From the NCBI GenBank assembly GCA_017454585.1, contig JAFTCU010000089.1, positions 1-11,003 on the forward strand: a stretch of DNA of 11,003 nt, written 5' to 3'. The notes under the pieces are model-generated. The model had not been told where the DNA came from. It searched no databases and worked only from the letters and a program-made list of their open reading frames with translations. Shown piece by piece: positions 1 to 7,017 of the stretch. The position numbers were made by a program, and so were the translations under genes. The DNA is from Thermoguttaceae bacterium (GTDB lineage Bacteria > Planctomycetota > Planctomycetia > Pirellulales > Thermoguttaceae). Positions within the stretch are counted from its first letter, which is position 1. The number at the start of each line of letters is the position of its first letter.

Positions 1-45
1 AACGTCAAACTGTGGGAAGAACTCGCCTCTTTGCCAAGGGAATAA
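1..45 (+). CDS. C-terminal end of an unidentified upstream gene (partial)
   Basis: Frame 1 is open from the window edge to a TAA at 43-45 and encodes NVKLWEELASLPRE. The residue choice and codon use look like a real protein end. It is closely followed by kdsB, whose Shine-Dalgarno AGGGA (37-41) lies inside the last codons of this frame, which suggests an operon with coupled translation. Fourteen residues are too few to name a family, so no function is offered. Confidence 0.45.
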   Translation, partial: NVKLWEELASLPRE

Positions 46-50
46 ATTCA

Positions 51-803
51 ATGAAATGCCAGATTGTAATTCCAGCGCGTCTTGCCTCTACACGCCTTCC
101 ACGCAAGGTTTTGCTCAACGAAACGGGCAAACCCCTCATCCAGCACGTCTGGGAGGGCGCGTCCCAGTCGAAACTCGCCTCGGGCGTGACGATTGCCGCG
201 GACGATGAGGAGATCGTTCAGGCGGTCCGCGCGTTTGGCGGAGACTGTGTTCTGACGAGCAAAAATATTGCGTGCGGCACCGACCGGATCGCCGTCGTGG
301 CCCGGGAAATGCCCGACGTGGACGTTTTCGTGAACGTTCAGGGGGACGAGCCGGAAATTCTGGGCGATTCGGTCGATACGGTGGCGGCTTTGCTGCGAGA
401 TCACCCGGAGGCGGTCATGGCGACGCTTTGTACGCCGATCCGGACGCTGGAAAAAGCCCACGATCCGTCGTGCGTCAAGGTGGTTTTCGACGAATTGGGC
501 CGCGCGCTCTACTTCAGCCGCAGCCTGATCCCGTTCCCGAGGGATGGCGTAACGGAGGCCGATCTGCAGAATGACCCGCCGGTTTTCTTCCAGCACTTGG
601 GGATCTACGCCTACCGGCGCGACTTCCTCCTGAAAATCAGCTCGCTCCCCCGTACGAAGCTGGAAAAACTCGAATCGCTCGAGCAGCTGCGCGTGCTGGA
701 AAACGGGTACGAGATCATGGTCGGCGTCGTACCACGCGCCAGCATCGGGATCGACACGCCGGCGGATTACGCGGAATTTGTGAAGAAATGGCTCGGGAAA
801 TGA
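51..803 (+). CDS. kdsB: 3-deoxy-manno-octulosonate cytidylyltransferase (CMP-Kdo synthetase)
   Basis: KdsB activates Kdo with CTP to give CMP-Kdo, the sugar donor for the inner core of lipopolysaccharide; the enzyme is cytosolic. The 250-residue product has the usual family length. It opens with the nucleotide-binding motif IPARLASTRLPRK (7-19), followed by CGTDRIA (75-81), VNVQGDEPEI (94-103, with metal-binding Asp99), YFSRSLIPFPRD (154-165), FQHLGIYAYRRDFL (180-193), SLEQLRVLENGY (209-220) and GIDTPADY (233-240, second metal Asp). The start is ATG 51, because family members begin right before this motif and AGGGA lies nine bases upstream. An in-frame GTG at 12 would add 13 unconserved residues. 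The gene follows a partial gene by five bases and overlaps pheA, so it sits in a + strand operon. Its presence implies an LPS-bearing outer membrane. Family assignment is secure. Confidence 0.96.
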   Translation: MKCQIVIPARLASTRLPRKVLLNETGKPLIQHVWEGASQSKLASGVTIAADDEEIVQAVRAFGGDCVLTSKNIACGTDRIAVVAREMPDVDVFVNVQGDEPEILGDSVDTVAALLRDHPEAVMATLCTPIRTLEKAHDPSCVKVVFDELGRALYFSRSLIPFPRDGVTEADLQNDPPVFFQHLGIYAYRRDFLLKISSLPRTKLEKLESLEQLRVLENGYEIMVGVVPRASIGIDTPADYAEFVKKWLGK

Positions 804-1780
804 TGAATCTTCAGGAAATCGATCAGGAAATCCTCCGTCTGATGGAACTCCGCGCGGCTCTGGTGACCGGCATGAAAACGGACGGAAAAAAGAGACCGGC
901 GGCGCTGCTCGACCCGGATAAAAAGGAGGACGTTCTGCGGGACGTCCGTTCACTGTGCGACGCACTCGTCAAACCGAAAAAGGTCGCGTTTCTCGGTCCC
1001 TTTTTCAGTTTCTCGCATCAGGCGGCGCTCAAATTCTTCGGCATCGGCGCGGATTTCGCACCCGTTTCGTCGATTTCCGGGATTTTTGAGGAAGTCGAGC
1101 GAAATCAATGCGATTTCGGCGTCGTGCCGGTCGAAAACTCCACCGACGGCCGGGTCGTGGACGCTCTGGAAACGTTTACGCACACAAAAGTGCAGATCTG
1201 CGGCGAGGTCGCGCTCCCCATCCATCACGCGCTGATGGCGGCCTGCAAACGTTCCGAGATCCGCAAGGTTTTCAGTAAGCCGCAGGCGCTTTCCCAGTGC
1301 CGGCACTGGCTCGCGAAGCACCTTCCCGACGCGACTCTCGAAGAAACGACCAGCACGGCCGCGGCGGCCCAGCTCGCCCGAACGACTCCAAACGCGGCGG
1401 CGGTCGCGAGTTCCCTGGCGGCCAAGGCGAACGGGCTGGAAATTCTCGTGCCGGAAATCGAGGACTCCCGATTCAACGTGACGCGCTTCGTGGTGCTGAG
1501 CCAGCAGGACGCTCCGAAGACCGCAAAATCCAAGACCACGCTGATGTTCGAGCTGCCGCACGAGGCCGGGGCGTTGGCCGATGCGATGGCGATTTTCAAG
1601 CGGAACCGGATCAATCTGACGTGGATCGAATCGTTCCCCATGCCGAACGAGCCGGGGAAATATTTATTCTTCGTGGACCTTGAGGGGCCCCGCACGCAGA
1701 TGAAGATCCGCCGTGCGCTCGCCGCTCTGGAAAAGAAAAACGCCCGCGTCGTGGTTCTGGGTTCCTACCCCGCCGGGTGA
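788..1780 (+). CDS. pheA: Prephenate dehydratase with reduced chorismate-mutase-like N-terminus and ACT domain (P-protein type)
   Basis: Prephenate dehydratase converts prephenate to phenylpyruvate in phenylalanine synthesis. Numbering from ATG 788, residues 5-63 resemble a chorismate mutase segment, 64-240 are the dehydratase and 248-330 an ACT regulatory domain. Diagnostic dehydratase motifs are KKVAFLGP (64-71), GVVPVENSTDG (111-121) and the catalytic FNVTRF (229-234). The ACT domain has GALADAM and IESFP (280-284), where many homologues have ESRP, the phenylalanine-binding motif. The mutase-like part is about 30 residues shorter than usual and lacks an obvious first-helix catalytic Arg, so mutase activity is doubtful. 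The start is uncertain: 788 is the longest form, but ATG 800 (ATGA overlap with the kdsB stop) or ATG 803, after GGGA at 795-798, are equally plausible. All of them overlap kdsB and imply coupled translation. The protein ends naturally at VLGSYP. Confidence 0.94.
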   Translation: MAREMMNLQEIDQEILRLMELRAALVTGMKTDGKKRPAALLDPDKKEDVLRDVRSLCDALVKPKKVAFLGPFFSFSHQAALKFFGIGADFAPVSSISGIFEEVERNQCDFGVVPVENSTDGRVVDALETFTHTKVQICGEVALPIHHALMAACKRSEIRKVFSKPQALSQCRHWLAKHLPDATLEETTSTAAAAQLARTTPNAAAVASSLAAKANGLEILVPEIEDSRFNVTRFVVLSQQDAPKTAKSKTTLMFELPHEAGALADAMAIFKRNRINLTWIESFPMPNEPGKYLFFVDLEGPRTQMKIRRALAALEKKNARVVVLGSYPAG

Positions 1781-2040
1781 GTTACGGGGACGACGCTTCC
1801 AGCGTCGTGCAGAAAAATACCATTAATTTTGACGACGCTGGAAGCGTCGTCCCCGCAGTGGCCCATCGCACTTCTGACGACACTGGAAGCGTCGTCCCCG
1901 CAGCGGCCCGTCGCACTTCTGACGACGCTGGAAGCGTCGTCCCCGCAGCGGCCCGTCGCACTTCTGACGACACTGGAAGCGTCGTCCCCGCAGCGGCCCG
2001 TCGCACTTCTGACGACACTGGAAGCGTCGTCCCCGTAAAC
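1781..2040. repeat. Palindromic tandem repeat array, 45-bp period, with inverted terminal copy
   Basis: This fills the gap between the convergent ends of pheA and the TPR lipoprotein gene. Four full 45-bp units start at 1831, 1876, 1921 and 1966, and a partial fifth starts at 2011. Each begins with a near-perfect palindrome, arms GACGACGCT and AGCGTCGTC around a GGA loop, followed by a conserved CCCGCAGCGGCCC-type spacer. A further copy in inverted orientation lies at 1785-1808, directly after the pheA stop. The outer ends (GTTACGGGG and CCCCGTAAAC) are themselves inverted, so the block is bracketed like a unit. Units 2, 4 and 5 carry an A in the left arm (GACGACACT). The array resembles REP/BIME-type intergenic elements and could act as a bidirectional terminator or mRNA-protecting structure; function is inferred from position only. 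It is not CRISPR, because the spacers are the same. Confidence 0.95.
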
Positions 2041-2042
2041 AC

Positions 2043-2117
2043 ATCACCGAGGCGGAAATCGTCGCCGAGCTGATGAGAATGTACCAGGAATTAACTTTTG
2101 GGAGCCGGCAATTTTAA
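2043..2117 (+). pseudogene. Possible orphan C-terminal coding fragment after the repeat array
   Basis: Immediately after the array, frame 3 reads ITEAEIVAELMRMYQELT and then FGSRQF to a TAA at 2115-2117. The amphipathic helix-like composition and the G/C-rich third positions resemble local coding sequence. The same frame is closed upstream by a TGA in every repeat unit (for example 2010-2012), and no good start precedes it. It may be the surviving 3' end of a gene whose front was lost when the array formed. It overlaps the last bases of the TPR gene on the other strand. Chance cannot be excluded for so short a stretch; no family is recognised. Confidence 0.2.
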
Positions 2118-2884
2118 TGTTCACCATTATGCTCTTCCAGCAGTTTCTGGAGCGCGAGAGCGTCAGGATTTTCCGGGGCCAGGGCGAGGCTTTTCTTCAG
2201 GGATTCTTCCGCAAGCTGGAATTTCTTTTTCGCTTCTTCGGAGGTTTTCGCTGTGGCGGCCTGATTAAACTGGATCCCGGCAATCGAAAGATACGCTTTT
2301 GCCGCGTTGTAATCCGGGACCTTCATAAAAAGCGCGAACGCGTCGTCCCAACGGCCCAGTTCCGCCACAACGACCGCCAGATTCACCATATATTTCGGCG
2401 TGTTGGGCGCGAGAAGATTTGCTTTTCTGAGAAGAACTTCCGCGTTAACTAACTCGTTTTGAGTGTACGAGTACCAGCCAAAATCATTGAAAAACGCCGC
2501 ATCCGTCGGGTTTTTGCGCATCGCTTCTTCATAAAGAGCGATCGCCGCCTCATCATCGCCCTCATTCTCGAAAAGGAGCGCCAGCCGATGGTATGGCTCG
2601 AACCGGTTCGGGTAATCCTCGGTCAGAACCTGGTATGCGCGGCTGGCTTCTTCCGGGTTCGTCGCCTCAAGCGCCTTGGCTTTCGCCATCGCTTCCGAAA
2701 AATCCTTTTCGATCAATTTCTGAAACGAATCTTCCGAATTCGAAACAGACGGAGGCTCCGCGGGGACGGAAGCGTTTTCCTGCGTAACCTGATTTTCGAC
2801 GGGCGGCTGAACCGGTGGTTCTGATTTCGTACATCCGAATACCAACGAGAGGACGCAAAGGGTGGAAAGAAAAAATTTTTTCAT
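2114..2884 (-). CDS. TPR-repeat lipoprotein
   Basis: The 256-residue product begins with a lipoprotein signal peptide: basic MKK, a hydrophobic stretch and a lipobox ending VFGC with Cys18. It should therefore be exported, lipidated and anchored to a membrane. Residues 19-55 are a Pro/Glu/Ser-rich linker. From about 78 to 190 there are tetratricopeptide-like helical pairs, clearest around 97-126 (YHRLALLFENEGDDEAAIAL) and 130-161 (FGWYSY, then ALLxxAxxLAP-like spacing), with a last repeat near 220-250 ending LALAPENPDALAL. TPR proteins are scaffolds, so a role in envelope assembly is likely but the partner is unknown. ATG 2884 is preceded by AGGG about seven bases upstream. It lies 102 bp downstream of pfkA on the same strand with no clear terminator between them, so co-transcription is possible. 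It converges on pheA across the repeat array. Confidence 0.85.
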   Translation of the reverse strand: MKKFFLSTLCVLSLVFGCTKSEPPVQPPVENQVTQENASVPAEPPSVSNSEDSFQKLIEKDFSEAMAKAKALEATNPEEASRAYQVLTEDYPNRFEPYHRLALLFENEGDDEAAIALYEEAMRKNPTDAAFFNDFGWYSYTQNELVNAEVLLRKANLLAPNTPKYMVNLAVVVAELGRWDDAFALFMKVPDYNAAKAYLSIAGIQFNQAATAKTSEEAKKKFQLAEESLKKSLALAPENPDALALQKLLEEHNGEH

Positions 2885-2986
2885 GAATCAACCCTGAATA
2901 AAGGAAAGGGGCGAAAGAAGAACGCAGTGCGGAATGTCACGCTGTCTCCCAGCCCCCTCGTTCAAAAACTTTCTTGTATCAAATTT

Positions 2987-3970
2987 TCAGCTTACACTTT
3001 CCAGAAGCGTTACCAAATCACGTGGAACTTCACGGTGACCATCGATCGCCTCGGTCAGAGGAACCAGCGTAGGAATATTGTTCGTCACGCCGGCCATTTT
3101 ATCCGTTTCACCCCTCAAAATCGCTTTCACGGCCAGGTTGCCGCACTGGGTCGCCAGGATTCGATCGTCCGGACACGGATCACCCCCGCGGAGCAAATGC
3201 CCCAGAACGACCACGCGAGTCGGGAACGGGCAGCCAGCGTCCTTGAGCTTTTCCTGAAGGGCCACGACGCCGTCCTGGTAGCCTTCCGCGACCGCCATGA
3301 TGATGGACTGTTTCCCTCGATTATTCAGGAGCTTGAGTTTCTCCACGATCGCCGGAATCTCAAGCGGTGCTTCCGGTATGCAAGCGACTTCACAACCGGC
3401 CGCGATGGCCGCGAAGAGCGTAATATAACCACAGTGACGCCCCATCAACTCCACGAGAAACATCCGGTGGTGGCTCGAGGCCGTGTCACGCAGTTTGTCG
3501 ATCGCCTCAACTGCCGTCTGGACCGCGGTCTTGAAACCGATCGTAAAATCCGTTCCGTTCAAATCATTATCGATGGTTCCAGGGCAACCAATAATCGGGC
3601 CTTTCCAGTATTTTCCCAGTTCGTGAGCGCCGGTGAGCGTCCCGTTCCCTCCGATCGGGATCAGTGCGTCCACGCCCAGTTCATCGAGGATCGCCGCGGC
3701 TTTTTGCGTTCCTTCAGGCGTCGCAAATTCCGGGCACCGACTGCTGTTCAGAAGCGTGCCGCCTCTTTTTACCAGGCCGGAAACCGAATTCATAACGAAA
3801 CGTCTCGCGCCAGCGCTTCCAACGAAAAAATCACGGTTAAGGATTCCCTGGTAGCCGTCCATGAAACCAACGATTTCATGGCCTTCCAGGATGGCCGTTC
3901 TGACGATCGAGCGCATACACGCGTTCATTCCGGGCGAGTCGCCGCCGCTGCACAAAACACCGATTTGCAT
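2987..3970 (-). CDS. pfkA: 6-phosphofructokinase, ATP-type
   Basis: Phosphofructokinase phosphorylates fructose 6-phosphate to fructose 1,6-bisphosphate, the committed step of glycolysis; cytosolic. The 327 residues match the length of bacterial PfkA. Motifs are CSGGDSPGMN (7-16), RGGTLLNSSR (69-78), PIGGNGTL (105-112), the catalytic PGTIDND (130-136, Asp134 as base), SHHR (166-169), ELMGRHCGY (174-182, substrate-binding MGR), IPEAP (198-202) and GHLLRGGDPCPDDR near the C-terminus. Gly110 and Gly131 occupy the positions that favour ATP; pyrophosphate-using enzymes carry Asp and Lys there. Asn109 replaces the usual magnesium-site Asp of GGDG, which is unusual compared with the E. coli enzyme. 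ATG 3970 has AGGGA about eight bases upstream. It lies 58 bp downstream of topA and 102 bp upstream of the TPR lipoprotein gene, all on the - strand. Confidence 0.95.
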   Translation of the reverse strand: MQIGVLCSGGDSPGMNACMRSIVRTAILEGHEIVGFMDGYQGILNRDFFVGSAGARRFVMNSVSGLVKRGGTLLNSSRCPEFATPEGTQKAAAILDELGVDALIPIGGNGTLTGAHELGKYWKGPIIGCPGTIDNDLNGTDFTIGFKTAVQTAVEAIDKLRDTASSHHRMFLVELMGRHCGYITLFAAIAAGCEVACIPEAPLEIPAIVEKLKLLNNRGKQSIIMAVAEGYQDGVVALQEKLKDAGCPFPTRVVVLGHLLRGGDPCPDDRILATQCGNLAVKAILRGETDKMAGVTNNIPTLVPLTEAIDGHREVPRDLVTLLESVS

Positions 3971-4028
3971 AATTGATCCCTAATGTTAATGAAAAATTAA
4001 TGAAATGTCATTCTATCAAGTCGAAAAA

Positions 4029-6785
4029 TCAGGCGGTTTTCTTCGCGGCTTTTTTGGAGGTTTTCTTCACTGCCTTTTTCGCGGCTTTTTTCGTGGTCTT
4101 CTTTACCGCCTTTTTTGTGGCTTTTTTTACCGTTTTCTTTGCGGCTGAGAAAGCGGTTTTTTTCGTCACACGCTTTCTTGCCGGCCCTTTGGCGGCACGT
4201 GCAGCGAGAAGATCCAGCGCGTCTTCCAGCGTCAGCTCGTCAGGATTCGTGGTTTTCGGAAGGGACGCATTCGTCGTTCCGTCCGTGACGTAAGGTCCAA
4301 ACCGGCCTGCCATGACCCGCACTTCTTTTTCCGTCACAGGCGAAACACCCAACGATTTTGCCGCTGGACGCTCGGTTGTCGTTTTCGTCGTTCCCGCAGC
4401 CGCTCCGCGTCGGGTTTTCGGCTGGGAGAGGATTTCAAGCGCCTGCTCGAACGTCACGTCGATCGGTGAAATGTCATCCGGCAGAGACCGTGTTTCCTCG
4501 TTCCACTTGATGTACGGTCCATACCGGCCGTTCGAGGCGATGATTTCCGCGCCGTCATTCGGGTGAACACCAAGCGTCCGCGGGAGCTGAAGGAGCTTCA
4601 GAGCCGTTTCCAGATCGACTTCAGCCGGGTCCATCCCTTTCAGAAGAGACGCATTACGCGGTTTCTCCCCACCTTCAGCGTCGCCGAGCTGAATGTAAGG
4701 CCCAAAACGCCCAACTTTCACGTAAACCGGCTTTCCGCTTTCCGGATCGTAACCGAGCGGTTCCTCGTTCTGCTGCGCGTTTTCCAGGAGTTCCAGTCCC
4801 TTTTCGACAGTCAATTCATCCGGAGCCATGGATTCCGGCACGCTGACGCGGCGTTCGCCCTGCTCCAGGAATGGTCCGTAACGCCCCACACGAACGCGAA
4901 GCGGTTCGCCGCCATCCGCAGGTGTTCCTATTTCGATCGTGCTGATCTCCCTCGCGTCGATCCGGTCCAGCATATTCGCCAGAAGCGGTTTCAGGCCAGG
5001 AACTTCCGAGGTTTTCGAGCCTTTTCCCGGTTTTTCGTCACCGAAATAGAACTCGTGCAGATAGTCGATCCACTCGCGCTCGCCGCGGCTGATCGCATCC
5101 AGATCGTCCTCCATCTCGGCAGTGAACTGGTAGTCGATCAGGTCGGGCAAATACTTTTCGAGCAGATTAACGACCGCGAACGCGACCCACGTCGGGATCA
5201 GGACGTTCCCGCGTTTGAAAACGTACGACCGGGCCAGGATCGTCTCGATGATCGACGCGTACGTGCTCGGACGGCCGATCCCCTTTTCTTCGAGCGTCCG
5301 GGTCAGGGCGGCTTCCGAGTACCGATTCGGCGGCTGGGTCGTGTGCATTTTTGGGTCGAGTTCGAGGCAGTTCAGATGCTCGCCCTCTTTGACGGCCGGC
5401 AGAATGCGTTCGCCGTCGCCTTCGTCAATTTCGTCCGTCCCTTCGATGTACGCCCGCAAGTAACCCGGGAACGTGATGGTCTTTCCGGAGGTCGTAAATT
5501 GCGCGTCATCAAGCATCAGGCCCAACGTCTGGCGCTGGCCGTGAGCGTCCACCATCTGACACGCGACCGTGCGCTTCCACACCATATCGTAGAGCTTGAA
5601 CTCATCGGCATTCAGCGCCCCGCGAACGTCTTCCGGAAAACGGAAAACCGTCCCGGCCGGACGAATCGCTTCGTGCGCTTCCTGAGCGTTTTTGACTTTC
5701 GTCTGGTAGATTCTCGGCGAGCGTGGGAGAAAATCTTTCCCGTAGTACTGGTTGACCAGCTCGCGGGCGGCGTGGATCGCTTCTTCGCTCAGCGCGGTCG
5801 AGTCGGTTCGCATGTAGGTGATGTACCCGTTTTCGTAGAGACTCTGCGCGACGGTCATCGTGCGGCGGGCGGTGAAACCGTACTTCCGGTTCGCCTCCTG
5901 CTGGAGCGTACTGGTCGTAAACGGCGCCGGCGGACGCTGGACGAAATCCTTATTTTCGACCCGATTGACCACCGCGTCAGTCGTTTTGCGCAGACGATCC
6001 AGAAGTTTCAGGACCTGTGCCTCATCCATCTGCAGGCACTCAGGATTTTTCAGTTCCCCGGTATTCGCATCAAAATCCCGGCTCGTCGGGACTCGTCGGC
6101 CTCCAACGGCTTCCAGTGCCGCCTGAAAACCCTGCTTTTTCGCGGTTTCAAACTGGCCAAGGAGGTCCCAGTAGGTCGCGCTTTTGAACGACATTCGCTG
6201 ACGTTCCCGCTCGACGATCAGGCGGACGGCGACGCTCTGCACACGGCCGGCGCTGAGTTTCGGCCGAATTTTCCGCCACAGGAGCGGGGAAACGTCGTAC
6301 CCGAACAGACGGTCGAGTATCCGGCGGGTTTCCTGGGCGCGAACGAGCGCTTCGTCGATTTCCCGCGGCGAGCTGAGGGAGTTCAGGATCGCCTTTTTGG
6401 TGATTTCGTGGAAAACAAGGCGTTTGACCGGGACTTTTGGCTTGAGCACCTGACACAAATGCCAACTGATGGCTTCCCCTTCGCGGTCTTCATCCGTCGC
6501 GAGGTAGAGCTGATCGGCCTCTTTAAGCAAAGACTTGAGTTTATCGACCTGCTTTTTCTTTTCCTTGGAAATGACGTACACCGGGTTAAAATCGTGATCG
6601 ACGTCCACTCCCAGATAGGCCCAATCCTCACCGCGGTATTTTTCAGGGACTTCTTTCGTTCCCTGCGGCAAATCACGCACGTGGCCAATACTTGCTTCAA
6701 TGGTATAATCGTCACCCAAAAACTTCCGGATCGTCCGTGCCTTGGCCGGAGACTCCACGATCACCAGAGATTTATTTGTCTTCAT
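4029..6785 (-). CDS. topA: DNA topoisomerase I (type IA) with lysine-rich tail
   Basis: TopA relaxes negative supercoils by cutting one strand through a 5'-phosphotyrosine and passing the other. The 918-residue product starts with the TOPRIM domain: VIVESPAKA (8-16, catalytic Glu11) and the acidic DEDREGE (98-104). The core follows, with SAGRVQSVAVRLIVERE (178-194) and the active site GYITYMRTDS (320-329), Tyr324. The C-terminal third carries four GR(Y/F)GP(F/Y) repeats of the TopA C-terminal repeat family (VGRYGPF, VGRFGPY, NGRYGPY, AGRFGPY). No CxxC zinc fingers are present, unlike the E. coli enzyme. Residues 866-918 form a lysine-rich tail with 22 Lys in 53 residues, presumably for processive DNA binding. 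No clear Shine-Dalgarno precedes ATG 6785. The gene is divergent from the tRNase Z-like gene and heads a possible topA-pfkA-TPR transcript. Confidence 0.98.
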   Translation of the reverse strand: MKTNKSLVIVESPAKARTIRKFLGDDYTIEASIGHVRDLPQGTKEVPEKYRGEDWAYLGVDVDHDFNPVYVISKEKKKQVDKLKSLLKEADQLYLATDEDREGEAISWHLCQVLKPKVPVKRLVFHEITKKAILNSLSSPREIDEALVRAQETRRILDRLFGYDVSPLLWRKIRPKLSAGRVQSVAVRLIVERERQRMSFKSATYWDLLGQFETAKKQGFQAALEAVGGRRVPTSRDFDANTGELKNPECLQMDEAQVLKLLDRLRKTTDAVVNRVENKDFVQRPPAPFTTSTLQQEANRKYGFTARRTMTVAQSLYENGYITYMRTDSTALSEEAIHAARELVNQYYGKDFLPRSPRIYQTKVKNAQEAHEAIRPAGTVFRFPEDVRGALNADEFKLYDMVWKRTVACQMVDAHGQRQTLGLMLDDAQFTTSGKTITFPGYLRAYIEGTDEIDEGDGERILPAVKEGEHLNCLELDPKMHTTQPPNRYSEAALTRTLEEKGIGRPSTYASIIETILARSYVFKRGNVLIPTWVAFAVVNLLEKYLPDLIDYQFTAEMEDDLDAISRGEREWIDYLHEFYFGDEKPGKGSKTSEVPGLKPLLANMLDRIDAREISTIEIGTPADGGEPLRVRVGRYGPFLEQGERRVSVPESMAPDELTVEKGLELLENAQQNEEPLGYDPESGKPVYVKVGRFGPYIQLGDAEGGEKPRNASLLKGMDPAEVDLETALKLLQLPRTLGVHPNDGAEIIASNGRYGPYIKWNEETRSLPDDISPIDVTFEQALEILSQPKTRRGAAAGTTKTTTERPAAKSLGVSPVTEKEVRVMAGRFGPYVTDGTTNASLPKTTNPDELTLEDALDLLAARAAKGPARKRVTKKTAFSAAKKTVKKATKKAVKKTTKKAAKKAVKKTSKKAAKKTA
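4032..4139 (-). repeat. 12-bp coding repeat encoding nine KKxx units in the TopA tail
   Basis: The last 36 codons of topA encode nine perfect tetrapeptides of the form Lys-Lys-x-x (KKTV KKAT KKAV KKTT, then KKAA KKAV KKTS KKAA KKTA), where x is Ala, Thr, Val or Ser. In DNA this is a 12-bp-period repeat with drifting third positions, so it is old enough to have diverged at synonymous sites yet is kept at protein level. Such a stretch can vary in copy number by slippage. Confidence 0.85.
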
Positions 6786-6946
6786 CAGTTCTATAGGAAA
6801 TCTATGTTCAGTCGGTTAAATTTATCTGCTCTTGAGGTTAAAACAGTCCATTCCACACATTATTATGTTTTTCCGATTTCGTGCAAGAGGGATTTCCGGG
6901 ATTTCAGGAAAAAAAGTTAAAAAAGAGAAAAATTTCGTGGAATTTA

Positions 6947-6992
6947 AAAGGGGCAGCCGCGAAAAACTCTTAAAAGTTCAGGCCCCCCCTTT
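6947..6992. other. Candidate long-loop hairpin upstream of topA
   Basis: AAAGGGG (6947-6953) can pair with CCCCTTT (6986-6992). A small inner inverted pair, AACT/AGTT, lies in the loop, and a run of seven C covers 6983-6989. It would lie in the leader of either divergent transcript if the starts are far enough upstream. No known riboswitch is recognised. It could be chance pairing in a low-complexity region. Confidence 0.2.
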
Positions 6993-7011
6993 CAAAAATC
7001 CCGTTTTTAGA

Positions 7012-7017
7012 TAAAAT
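7012..7017 (+). promoter_or_regulatory. Possible -10 element for the tRNase Z-like gene
   Basis: TAAAAT matches the sigma-70 -10 consensus at five of six positions. It has only a weak CTTTCA-like -35 partner 17 bp upstream, and it lies about 55 bp before the chosen start codon. The region is AT-rich, so such matches are expected by chance; position is the main support. Confidence 0.25.

Noticed and set aside
12..50. GTG at 12 as the kdsB start
   Set aside because: It adds 13 residues before the conserved IPARLASTRLP region, and ATG 51 has a well-placed AGGGA.
1831..2035. CRISPR array
   Set aside because: Spacers between the palindromes are the same sequence, units are tandem copies, and no cas genes are near.
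1777..2073. Open frames through the repeat array encoding peptide repeats such as DDAGSVVPAAARRTS
   Set aside because: The 45-bp period is a multiple of three, so several frames on both strands stay open. No ribosome site is seen, and the structure is explained by DNA palindromes.
2927..3976. + strand open frame of 349 codons
   Set aside because: Antisense to pfkA; no recognisable domain.
4563..6920. Long + strand open frame of 785 codons
   Set aside because: It is antisense to topA, whose motifs are unmistakable. The translation is Arg/Phe-rich with no family pattern.
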